This document shows positions 17,801-24,380 of a DNA stretch of 64,000 nucleotides, in pieces. The notes below the pieces were generated by a model, which was not told the DNA's origin, searched no databases, and worked only from the letters and a program-made list of their open reading frames with translations. Both the position numbers and the translations under genes were made by a program. Source of the stretch: Leptolyngbya sp. KIOST-1 (GTDB lineage: Bacteria; Cyanobacteriota; Cyanobacteriia; Phormidesmidales; Phormidesmidaceae); NCBI RefSeq assembly GCF_000763385.1, contig NZ_JQFA01000002.1, forward strand, positions 2,356,001 through 2,420,000. Direction: 5' to 3'. The first letter of the stretch is position 1. Each line of letters starts with the position of its first letter.

Positions 17801-18349
17801 ATTCGTGACCCGCTGACCGGGCTATTTAATCGCCGCTACCTGGAAGCAGCGCTAACCCAGGGAATTCAGCGCGCCCAGCGCCACCACCACAGCATTGGAG
17901 TGATCATGATCGATATTGACAACTTTAAGCGGGTCAACGACACCTACGGCCACGAGGCGGGCGATCGCGTGCTGCAGGCGGTGGGTCGGCTTCTGCTCGA
18001 CAGCGTGCGGGGCTCAGACGTTGCCTGTCGCTACGGCGGCGAAGAACTGACGCTGGTGCTGCCCGAGTCCTCCCTGGAGGTCACGGTGGAGCGCGCCGAC
18101 GCAATTCGTCAGGCGATCGCTGGCCTCCAGGTCCGTTACGAGGGCATGGCCCTCAGTGGGCTATCGGCCTCCTTTGGGGTGGCCAGTTTCCCTACCCACG
18201 GCAACCAGGGGGCCGATGTGGTCCGATCTGCCGACGCCGCGCTTTACCAGGCCAAAGCCAGGGGCCGCGACCGGGTGGTGGTGGCAACAGTGCCTGCGTC
18301 AAAAGTGGCCAATGGCCCAGCCTGGGCACAGGTGGGGGAGATATCCTGA
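14846..18349 (+). CDS. Multi-PAS, GAF and GGDEF diguanylate cyclase sensor
   Basis: A 1167-residue soluble sensor without membrane helices. It opens with a short coiled coil (residues 5-35) and about six PAS modules (roughly 50-165, 175-295, 320-430, 435-550, 560-685, 690-800). A linker coiled coil (about 800-845) and a GAF-like domain (about 850-985) follow. The GGDEF domain ends the protein: DPLTGLFNRRYLE, then DIDNFKRVNDTYGHEAGD, then RYGGEELTLVLPE. The catalytic signature is GGEEL, an active-type variant. RGSD lies five residues upstream, so the inhibitory c-di-GMP site looks intact. It should make c-di-GMP in response to an unknown signal. No EAL domain is present. Confidence 0.93.
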   Translation: MDSAAKLEALQQRIQQLETENADLRREVATLQAEKGRSQPPASFPWPEAASQFEAFLAHAPMVAWMTSAEGVIEYVNHAWLNGLGLSAQEVIGQPLETLFSPPLAQTYRQNNQWVIDHQTVLETTEQALTPDGRVHTLLVRKFPIYTTGATTAWVGGIGIDISQLKQAEAALRDSEARWQFAIEGSGDGLWDWNAQTNEVFFSLQWKAMLGYEEHEIGTRMEEWDSRVHPDDKAQCYTDLERHFSGEAPIYQNEHRVRCKDGTYRWILARGKVVERDTEGKPLRMIGTHRDVSEAARLEAERQQAEIYQQQMQIILRQSEATNRAILKAIPDLLLRVGRDGTCLSCLMPSDAVVGTFLPVQRHLSEVLPPDLLQHQLQRIGCALTTGELQVWEHQFEKRGQLCYEEVRLAPCGDQECLVIVRDISDRKQMELELEAKVQELDRFFSVSLDLLCIGNTSGFFLRLNSQWEKTLGYALSELEGTRYIDYVHPEDVEATLGVLATLANQQEVLNFVNRYRCRDGSYRWIEWRSMPVGHLIYGAARDITHRKQAELELQTTKEQLDLVLQASSEGYWDWNLETGDIYFSPRWKSMLGYADHELENSFAMWETVIFPEDRVAALRLVDEYNSDRVMEFSVTQRFHHKNGSTVHVLSRAIYQKNAAGKVVRMVGSHLDITNMVTMQSALQTSEMQLSSVLNSSLDGIMAFRAVRDPAGSIVDFEWLLSNPAACELVGRTADYLVGRRLMTEMPGNKTDGLFEAYVEVVTSGNPWQQQFHYRHDDIDTWFETVAVRLGDGFAVTFRNITPVKQSEQALQRLNQQLETNLAELQQRNRDMARLGEMSEFLQACATPDEAYSALGTLLLPMFPDSSGGVFMVNETSDRLESVATWGEAMDSALNFNLQDCWALRRGRLHQVGSDCLGVRCRHAETARHTTLCIPLRVQDNSLGLFYLSATEISGSARQLARTMAEQLALALANLHLRETLKQQSIRDPLTGLFNRRYLEAALTQGIQRAQRHHHSIGVIMIDIDNFKRVNDTYGHEAGDRVLQAVGRLLLDSVRGSDVACRYGGEELTLVLPESSLEVTVERADAIRQAIAGLQVRYEGMALSGLSASFGVASFPTHGNQGADVVRSADAALYQAKARGRDRVVVATVPASKVANGPAWAQVGEIS

Positions 18350-18453
18350 CGATTAGGGGCAAGCTGGGTAAATAGTAGGTATCCGGCGCTACCCAGGCCA
18401 ACTCGGTTAGTGCGTGTTAACTGGGCATTAAAAATAGGGCATTGAGAAGCAAT

Positions 18454-19872
18454 ATGGCACAAACGGTATTGGGGCGGTTGACGGCGGGTTCGGCCATGGT
18501 GGGGGCGCTGCTGGCGGGGATGGCCGCGATCGCTCCCCCCAGCGGATTCAATCTGGGACTGTCCCCAGCCCAGGCCCAGTCAGTAGTCGATGAGGCCACC
18601 ACCATTCGCGTGTACGAGCAGGTCAGCCCGGCGGTGGTAGCCATCAACACCCGCAGCGGCGGCGGCAGCGGCAGCATTGTCGATGCCAGCGGTCTGATTC
18701 TCACCAACGCCCACGTGGTGGGTCGCGATCGGGTGGTCACCGTGCGGCTGTCCGACGGTCGCAGCTTTGAGGGCGATGTGGTCGGCTACGGCCAGGATCG
18801 CCTCGACCTGGCGGCGGTGCGGCTGCGGGGCAACCCCACCGGGCTGCCCACGGTGTCCATTGCGCCGGTTAACTCGGTGCGGGTAGGCCAGAGCGCCTTT
18901 GCCATTGGCAGCCCCTTTGGGCTCCAGGGCACCCTCACGGTGGGTATTGTCAGCCGCATCGACCGCGATCGCAACGTGATTCAGACCGATGCCGCCATCA
19001 ACCCCGGCAACTCCGGTGGGCCGCTGCTCAACAGCAGTGGCCAGCTGATCGGCGTCAACACCTCGATCTTTACCACCGGCAACAGCGGCGGCAACGTGGG
19101 CATTGGCTTTGCCATTCCCACCGATGCGGTGCAGACGTTTCTAGCTTCGGTGCGCTCGGGAACGGCCAGTGCCGCTCCGCCCACCAACCGCACCAACCGA
19201 GAGCCCGCCCCGCTCGCCCTAGGCGCGGTGGTGCAGGGCCAACTCAACGACAGCAGCAACGTGCTGCCCGACGGCAGCTTCTACAACCCCTACCGCTTTG
19301 AGGGCCGGGCCGGCCAAACCGTCACCATCGACATGAGCAGCCAGGAGGTCGACTCCTACCTGATCCTGCTGGCCCCCGATCGCGACGACTTTTCCATCCA
19401 GGACGACGACAGCGGCGGCAACCTCAACGCCCGCATTTCGGTGCAGCTGCCCTACACCGGGTCGTACCTAATTTTGGCCAACACCGTTTCCCAGGGGGAA
19501 TCGGGGCGCTATCAGCTGCGCCTCAGCCAGGGGGGCGGGGGCCAGCCGACCACCAGCCGGGTGGGGCTGCGGCAGCAGGGGGTGCTCGGGCCAGGCGATC
19601 GCACCCTGCAGGACGGCTCCTACTACCAGGAGTTCACCTTCCAGGGCCGAGCCGGACAGAGCGTGCTGATTCGGCTGGAGAGCCCCGACTTCGACACCTA
19701 CCTGATTTTGTTTGACGACGCCCGCAACCGCATTGGCGAAAACGACGACGCCAACCCCAACACCACCAACTCTGAACTGGCCGTCCGGCTCCCCCGCGAT
19801 GGCACCTACCGGGTGCTGGTCAACAGCTATCGCCGGGGCGGACGTGGCCGCTACTTGCTGACGGTAGATTAG
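18454..19872 (+). CDS. Secreted S1C (HhoA/DegP-like) serine protease with two PPC domains
   Basis: A 472-residue exported protease. The signal peptide ends near LSPAQAQS. The trypsin-like domain carries His in LTNAHVVGRD (near residue 86), Asp in DRLDLAAVRL (near 117) and Ser in NPGNSGGPLL (near 186), so the triad is complete. There is no PDZ domain. Instead, two bacterial pre-peptidase C-terminal (PPC) domains follow at about 250-355 and 375-470, each with SYLILLAPD or TYLILFDDA style strands. PPC domains are usually found in secreted proteins. ATG 18454 is preferred because GAGAAG lies just upstream; a TTG at 18442 is in frame. It likely acts in periplasmic or extracellular protein turnover. 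Confidence 0.92.
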   Translation: MAQTVLGRLTAGSAMVGALLAGMAAIAPPSGFNLGLSPAQAQSVVDEATTIRVYEQVSPAVVAINTRSGGGSGSIVDASGLILTNAHVVGRDRVVTVRLSDGRSFEGDVVGYGQDRLDLAAVRLRGNPTGLPTVSIAPVNSVRVGQSAFAIGSPFGLQGTLTVGIVSRIDRDRNVIQTDAAINPGNSGGPLLNSSGQLIGVNTSIFTTGNSGGNVGIGFAIPTDAVQTFLASVRSGTASAAPPTNRTNREPAPLALGAVVQGQLNDSSNVLPDGSFYNPYRFEGRAGQTVTIDMSSQEVDSYLILLAPDRDDFSIQDDDSGGNLNARISVQLPYTGSYLILANTVSQGESGRYQLRLSQGGGGQPTTSRVGLRQQGVLGPGDRTLQDGSYYQEFTFQGRAGQSVLIRLESPDFDTYLILFDDARNRIGENDDANPNTTNSELAVRLPRDGTYRVLVNSYRRGGRGRYLLTVD

Positions 19873-20025
19873 CGATGCACTTTGCGTGCATGAGAACCGC
19901 AATATCCCAACCGATCTCTGATCCGAAATCCGATTTAGTCAACCCCGATTCATAACCAGGAACCCCGTAGGGACGTAGCGTGCCCTACAAAGCGGATGTA
20001 TTCAACCAGGATTCAGTATGAGGCC
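19873..20025. other. Short convergent gap with a small hairpin
   Basis: Contains GTAGGG at 19970-19975 paired with CCCTAC at 19986-19991, a short stem-loop of the kind widely scattered in cyanobacteria. A related CCCGTAGG...CCCTCC segment occurs near 30692-30728. No gene is visible. Confidence 0.4.
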
Positions 20026-20424
20026 CTACAGTTCGGGGGTAACCAGGGCACCGCAGTACGATCGCCAGCCGCCGAACGCCGAAATCTCCCGCTGGCCCTC
20101 GCACAAAACGGGTTCCCCCAGCACCCCCAGCACCGTTTCCCCCGTGGCCAACGTCACCTTACCAATGCTCAGCCCCGGCGGTTCCTGCAGCAGCACCTGC
20201 ACCAGCCCCGCCGGGGGCACCTGCCACACCTCCAGGGCCACCGCCACCCCGCCCTGGCTCACCCGCACCATGGCCGGATGCACGTCATTAATTGACCACA
20301 GCCGGTAGTGGGGGGTGGTGGCGGCTTCGTAGAGAAACTCCGCCCCAACCGTCAGCAGGTTGGCGTTGAGTTCTAGCCCCCGCATCAGGGTGCCGTTGAC
20401 CGCTAGCTTAATCCCCTCCGCCAT
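20026..20424 (-). CDS. Stand-alone allophanate hydrolase C-terminal-like domain protein
   Basis: A 132-residue protein resembling only the C-terminal domain of allophanate hydrolase (AtzF family). It shows VNGTLMRGLELNANL, then TTPHYRLWSIND, VALEVWQVPPAGL, LSIGKVTLATGETVLGVLGEP and ISAFGGWRSY. That domain has a gamma-glutamylcyclotransferase-like fold. In the full enzyme it carries the decarboxylating step on N-carboxycarbamate. The amidase half is absent and no urea carboxylase gene is nearby, so the substrate is unknown. AGAGGAG eight bases before the ATG at 20424 fixes the start; an upstream in-frame extension to 20490 is rejected. Confidence 0.75.
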   Translation of the reverse strand: MAEGIKLAVNGTLMRGLELNANLLTVGAEFLYEAATTPHYRLWSINDVHPAMVRVSQGGVAVALEVWQVPPAGLVQVLLQEPPGLSIGKVTLATGETVLGVLGEPVLCEGQREISAFGGWRSYCGALVTPEL

Positions 20425-20456
20425 AGGGCGCACTCCTCTGGGTGATGACCTGATTA

Positions 20457-20526
20457 AGAACTTATCCGAAAACCAAGTTTCTGAGGCCACAGTCCAAAGG
20501 TTACAGGGCGTTTGCGGATAGGTTCT
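20457..20526. repeat. Imperfect inverted repeat, possible tiny transposable remnant
   Basis: AGAACTTATCCG at 20457-20468 and CGGATAGGTTCT at 20515-20526 are inverted copies with one mismatch, 46 bases apart. The size and ends resemble a very short MITE, but I could not identify a parent insertion sequence. Confidence 0.45.
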
Positions 20527-20617
20527 AATGTAGCCCAGGCCAATCTTTTAGATTCAGCTGGAAAGGGTCATGCTGTCGCGATAGCATAGAAACATGACGT
20601 GAATTTTTGTAACACCC

Positions 20618-21244
20618 TTGGCCTCTGCCCTACAGCCCTTTATTGATCCAGCGGTGCCCTGCGGCTGGCACGCCCTCCGTCCCCGCTGGCAGGCCGGGCA
20701 GCCCACCGTGCAGAAAGGGCTCCCCCACGATCAGCTGGCCCCCGCCTGGCAAATTTTGCTGCTGGGCGACGGCTCTCCCACCCGCCACCTGCAGTTATTA
20801 ACCCGCGATCGCACCGAAGTGGATGTGATCGACATGTCGCCCGTGGGCATGGACCTCGACGGTGCCCCGGACATCATTCGGGTGGTGCCCGGTCCCCGCC
20901 TGCGGCGGCAGGTGTGGCTGCGCACCGCCTCGGGTCAGCGCCTGGCCTACGCCACCTCCTGGTGGGAGGCCAGCCATGTGGACGAGTACCTGCAAAACAA
21001 GTCGCTGCCAATCTGGGCCAGTCTGGCCCGCCTCCGCACGGAGCTATACCGCGATATTCAAGGCCTCTACTACGGCGATTCCGAGGCTCTGGAAGAGGCC
21101 TTTGGACAGGAGGGGCCGTTTTGGGGCCGTCACTACCTGTTCTGGCACCGGGGCAAGCCCCTGACCCTGATTTACGAGGTTTTCTCCCCCTATCTGACTC
21201 GCTACCTGGGGCCGATGCAGAGTGGGCCGATTGTGGGAGGGTAG
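20618..21244 (+). CDS. Chorismate lyase (DUF98/UbiC-like, plastoquinone pathway)
   Basis: Cyanobacterial chorismate pyruvate-lyase, the Sll1797 type, which makes 4-hydroxybenzoate for plastoquinone. The 208 residues show the family core GLPHDQLAPAWQILLLGDGS, then PTRHLQLLTRDRTEVDVIDM, RQVWLRTASGQRLAYATSWW, IWASLARLRTELYRDIQGLY and FWGRHYLFWHRGKPLTLIYE. The start is a TTG at 20618, because the next upstream ATG is closed by a stop; the resulting N-terminus fits the family. The product would feed the UbiA prenyltransferase encoded at 37360-38244. The TAG stop is embedded in a short GGTAGGTGG-type heptamer tract. Confidence 0.9.
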   Translation: MASALQPFIDPAVPCGWHALRPRWQAGQPTVQKGLPHDQLAPAWQILLLGDGSPTRHLQLLTRDRTEVDVIDMSPVGMDLDGAPDIIRVVPGPRLRRQVWLRTASGQRLAYATSWWEASHVDEYLQNKSLPIWASLARLRTELYRDIQGLYYGDSEALEEAFGQEGPFWGRHYLFWHRGKPLTLIYEVFSPYLTRYLGPMQSGPIVGG

Positions 21245-21258
21245 GTGGGTAGGTGAGC

Positions 21259-21325
21259 GATGGGGTTCTGTAGACCCTGCGCTGGCAACTTCGAGATCCC
21301 ACCCATAATGAACCGGTGCCCTTAG
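21259..21325 (+). repeat. Family B dispersed repeat, copy B3 (3' end only)
   Basis: TCTGTAGACCCTGCGCTGGC and the following 40 bases match the end of copy B1 (40310-40375) and the reverse complement of copy B2 (29821-29880). It fills the gap between chorismate lyase and the convergent CDF gene. Its last bases overlap the CDF stop codon at 21322-21324. Confidence 0.75.
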
Positions 21326-22284
21326 GACCAATCCTCGCTATTCCCCAGCGGGGGAGGTGAATAATTCGGCATCCCTGGCTCCGAAAATGCGTCCTGGTAA
21401 GTGCGGGCGGGTTCGACCCAGACCTGGGTGCGCAGGGGGCCGTAGCGCTGGCGCAGCAGGGCGTCGATCTGTTCACCGATCGCCTCGGCCGCCTCCACAA
21501 ACTCCGGGTGCAGCACCAGGTGAATCTCGATCCACACCTGGCGACCCACCATCCCGCGCGATCGAATCCGGGTGCAGCGGGTGACGCCTTCCACCTGGGT
21601 GGCCAGGTGGGCAATGGCCTCGGGGGCGATCGCCGTGGGGCGCAGCAGCATGGGCAGTTGCTCGTTCAGCACGCGCCACAGGCTGCGGGCCACCAGGGGC
21701 AGCAGCACCAGGGCAAAGGCCGGGTCGAGCCAGCGCTGATTCTGCCAGATCCCCAGCAGCACCCCCACCATGACAATGCTCAACCAGGCATCGGCCAGAA
21801 AGTGCTTGGTGTTGAGCTTGAGGGCCTGACTGCTGAGGCCCCGGGCCTGGTAGCTGGCGTAGATACCCAGGGCCACGTTGAGAATCACCATAGCCGCCGT
21901 AAACCGCAGCACATGGGGGTCAATCGCCACCGGGAAGGGGGCAGCGGCCCCGGTCAGGGCGCGGCCGATCTGGCCCAGGGCAATCAGCAGCAGGCTGACG
22001 CCGGTAAACCCCAGGAAGGCGCACAGCACGAGGGTGCCGGCCACTTCGGCCCGCCCGTGCCCCCACACCTCGCGGCCCATCTGCCGCTGGGGCGAGGTCA
22101 CCGCCACCAGGCTGAGCACGGTGCTAAAGCCGTCGACCAGGGTGTGCAGCGACTCGGCCAGCAGGGTCAGCGACTGGTTGGCCCAGCCGCCAATCGCCTC
22201 CACCGCCAGCAGCAGCAGGGTGGCCCAGAGGGTGGTCAGCAGCAGGCGATAGCTAATCCGGCGTTGGTACTCGCCCTCGTTCAT
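21322..22284 (-). CDS. Cation diffusion facilitator (CDF) family metal transporter
   Basis: A 320-residue inner-membrane antiporter that exports divalent cations (Zn, Co, Fe or Mn) in exchange for protons. Six membrane segments are recognisable. The metal site is formed by HTLVD in helix 2 (ESLHTLVDGFS, near residue 46) and HFLAD in helix 5 (NTKHFLADAW, near residue 160); each has the His/Asp spacing typical of Zn transporters. A cytoplasmic C-terminal domain (IAHLATQVEGVTRCTRIRSR, then VWIEIHLVLHPE) is the usual dimerising ferredoxin-like fold. Metal specificity is not certain. Upstream, 80 bases away, lies sbcD on the same strand. Confidence 0.93.
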   Translation of the reverse strand: MNEGEYQRRISYRLLLTTLWATLLLLAVEAIGGWANQSLTLLAESLHTLVDGFSTVLSLVAVTSPQRQMGREVWGHGRAEVAGTLVLCAFLGFTGVSLLLIALGQIGRALTGAAAPFPVAIDPHVLRFTAAMVILNVALGIYASYQARGLSSQALKLNTKHFLADAWLSIVMVGVLLGIWQNQRWLDPAFALVLLPLVARSLWRVLNEQLPMLLRPTAIAPEAIAHLATQVEGVTRCTRIRSRGMVGRQVWIEIHLVLHPEFVEAAEAIGEQIDALLRQRYGPLRTQVWVEPARTYQDAFSEPGMPNYSPPPLGNSEDWS

Positions 22285-22364
22285 GGGCAGTCAGGGTTCC
22301 ACTGGGCTCAAGGTCTGGGCTCAATGGTACTGCAAGGGACGATACCGCAATCAGTTGCAGCCAG

Positions 22365-23675
22365 TTACAGCAGCCGCAATTGTTGCGCGGTCTCTTCCAG
22401 GGCCAGGCTGTTGATGTCCTCCGGCGAGAGGTCAACCGCCTCCAGGGGCAGCTCGACCTCGCTGTCGTCGGCCACCAGGGCAGCGGCGGCGGCCAGCATG
22501 CCCTCGGCCAGGTCGCCGAGGTCGTGGCGGTTGGCCAGGTAGGCCTCCAGGGCAGCCAGGGGGTCGAGGCTGCTGTCGGTGCCCAGTTCGGGCAGGCGGC
22601 TGCGGCTGACGCGGGACTGAATTTCGGGCTGGAGACTGTAGCTGTGGGCCTCAGCCAGGGCCGCTTCGAGGGCGGTCTGGTCGATTTGCTCTACCTGATC
22701 GGCCTGCAGGGTATAGAGGCAGCGGACGACCGCATCGGCAATATCGGTTTTGGCAATGGCCTGCTCCAGGCGGGCCTGGGGCCGATCGGTCCCGATCAGA
22801 TCCACCGCAATGGTTTTAAAGGGGCGCACGGGCAGAGGGCAGAACTCCGCCTGGGCCTGGCCCTTAGTCACCCGCACCAGCAGGTAGCCCTTGTCTTCGC
22901 TCTCTTCGCTAAAGTCGACCCGCTCAATGCTGCCGGGGTAGATCATCAGGGGCTGTTCGCAGAGCACCTGGTGGCGGTGGACGTGGCCCAGGGCAATGTA
23001 GTCGAAGCAGGGGCGGGCCAGCATCGCCATGGGAATGGTGAACCCCCGCCCGGTGGCCAGGAAGCGCTCGGCCCCGTAGCTAGCGGTGTCAACCATGGCG
23101 TGGGCCAGCAAAATCGCGGGAATCTCTGGATCGAGGCGGCGAATTTCGCCCTCCAGGGCCACCCGCAGGCGATCGAGCAGCAGCTCATTCACCTGACTCA
23201 TGGATAGCCCCTCGGTTTCGGGCCGGGTGAGCAGGGTCGATTTGGTCAGCCAGGGCAGGGTGACCACCTGCACTGGGCCGCCGCGGGTGTCGATCGCGTG
23301 GGTTTCGAGGCGATCGCCCACCACCATCTCCGGCACCCCCAGGGTACGGTAAATGGAGAGACTGGCTCCCCCCAGCCCCTGGGCGTGCTGGTCGTGGTTG
23401 CCCACCAGCAGCACCGCAGGAATGCCCGCCGCCGACAGCCGACAGAACTGGCCCGCCAGGGCCTGCTGCACTAGGGGCGGCGGCGTGGCGTCGGGAAAGG
23501 CGTCACCGCCAAACAGCACCAGATCCACTGGCTCGGCCAGGGCCCGGTCGATGCAGCGGGTGAGGGCGCAGGTGAAGTCTTCCAGGCGGGTGTTGAGGCC
23601 GGTTTCGGGGTTGAGGCGACCGTGGGCAAAGCCGCTGCCCATGTGGATGTCGGACAGGTGGAGGAGGGTAATCAT
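22365..23675 (-). CDS. sbcD: Exonuclease SbcD / Mre11-type DNA repair nuclease
   Basis: Mn-dependent nuclease subunit of the SbcCD complex, which cuts hairpins and protein-blocked DNA ends. The 436 residues start with the metallophosphoesterase motif LLHLSDIHMG. It is followed by FGGDAFPD, LLVGNHDQHAQG, LLAHAMVD and ALGHVHRHQ, so all metal-binding motifs are present. The C-terminal part (about 290-436) is the capping and SbcC-binding region, acidic here. sbcC is not in the window, which is unusual compared with the sbcDC operons of other bacteria but seen in cyanobacteria. Hairpin-cutting is of interest because palindromic repeats abound in this genome. Confidence 0.92.
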   Translation of the reverse strand: MITLLHLSDIHMGSGFAHGRLNPETGLNTRLEDFTCALTRCIDRALAEPVDLVLFGGDAFPDATPPPLVQQALAGQFCRLSAAGIPAVLLVGNHDQHAQGLGGASLSIYRTLGVPEMVVGDRLETHAIDTRGGPVQVVTLPWLTKSTLLTRPETEGLSMSQVNELLLDRLRVALEGEIRRLDPEIPAILLAHAMVDTASYGAERFLATGRGFTIPMAMLARPCFDYIALGHVHRHQVLCEQPLMIYPGSIERVDFSEESEDKGYLLVRVTKGQAQAEFCPLPVRPFKTIAVDLIGTDRPQARLEQAIAKTDIADAVVRCLYTLQADQVEQIDQTALEAALAEAHSYSLQPEIQSRVSRSRLPELGTDSSLDPLAALEAYLANRHDLGDLAEGMLAAAAALVADDSEVELPLEAVDLSPEDINSLALEETAQQLRLL

Positions 23676-23714
23676 GGGGCTATGATAGCGCCGAGCCGAC
23701 AGGGGCGCGATCGC

Positions 23715-24311
23715 TTAATTGAGCAGCGAGTGGTAGCCGATCGCGGTGACGGTATCGCCAGCCAGCTCAAACACCAGGCGATCGGCCTCGATTTCGACGA
23801 CGTAGATCAGCGATCGCCGCTCCCCGTCGGCGACATCCTCAGCGGGCGGCCCAAAGCTGCTGAGCACCGCCTGACTCGAGTCGCCCACACTTACCCCAGC
23901 GGCGGAAACATCGGGGCTGGTGGTGCGCAGGGCATAGATGGAGTCGGCATAGGTGCCGTCGCCCTTGATCAGGCTGACGGTCAGGGTGGGGTACTCCAGC
24001 CGGCGCAGCAGCCCGCAGCAGCCCGATTCTTCGTCCACTACAGCGGTGGGGTCGCCCAGGGCTTGGCGAATCCCGGCTTCGTCCATGGTGATGGCGATGG
24101 GGCCCAGGCTCACCTGGTCGGCCCGCAGGTGCCCCTGCTGGGCCAGCGGTGCGGAGGCGCTCACTGGCGCATCTCCAGCCGCCCCCTCAGCGGGCGACTC
24201 GGGGGCGGGGCTGGGGCTACACCCCAGCAGAGCGGTGGCCATTAGCCCCAGGGCCAGGGCTTTGGCAGTGTACAGGCAATTCCTTGGGCTGGCTTTGCTG
24301 AGGCGGGGCAT
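23715..24311 (-). CDS. Lipoprotein, conserved cyanobacterial hypothetical
   Basis: A 198-residue exported lipoprotein: the signal sequence ends in a lipobox ATALLGC near residue 31. An Ala/Pro/Ser-rich linker follows, then a compact domain (ITMDEAGIRQALGDPTAVV, CCGLLRRLEYPTLTVSL, GVSVGDSSQAVLSSFG). The repeated pattern of a turn followed by G.P or G.S resembles SmpA/BamE or DUF-type beta-lactamase-inhibitor-like folds, but I assign no family. The start is ATG 24311 because GGAG lies eight bases upstream; a GTG at 24320 is in frame. It sits among membrane proteins on the same strand. Confidence 0.7.
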   Translation of the reverse strand: MPRLSKASPRNCLYTAKALALGLMATALLGCSPSPAPESPAEGAAGDAPVSASAPLAQQGHLRADQVSLGPIAITMDEAGIRQALGDPTAVVDEESGCCGLLRRLEYPTLTVSLIKGDGTYADSIYALRTTSPDVSAAGVSVGDSSQAVLSSFGPPAEDVADGERRSLIYVVEIEADRLVFELAGDTVTAIGYHSLLN

Positions 24312-24380
24312 AGCAGACACTCCCGTAAGGGGGACAGGTTCTATCCCTCTCTACAACGGCAACCGCCGCCAGTCCAGACT

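Noticed and set aside
21508..22542. Plus-strand open frame of 344 codons over the CDF gene
   Set aside because: Antisense shadow; the minus-strand product has both CDF metal motifs.
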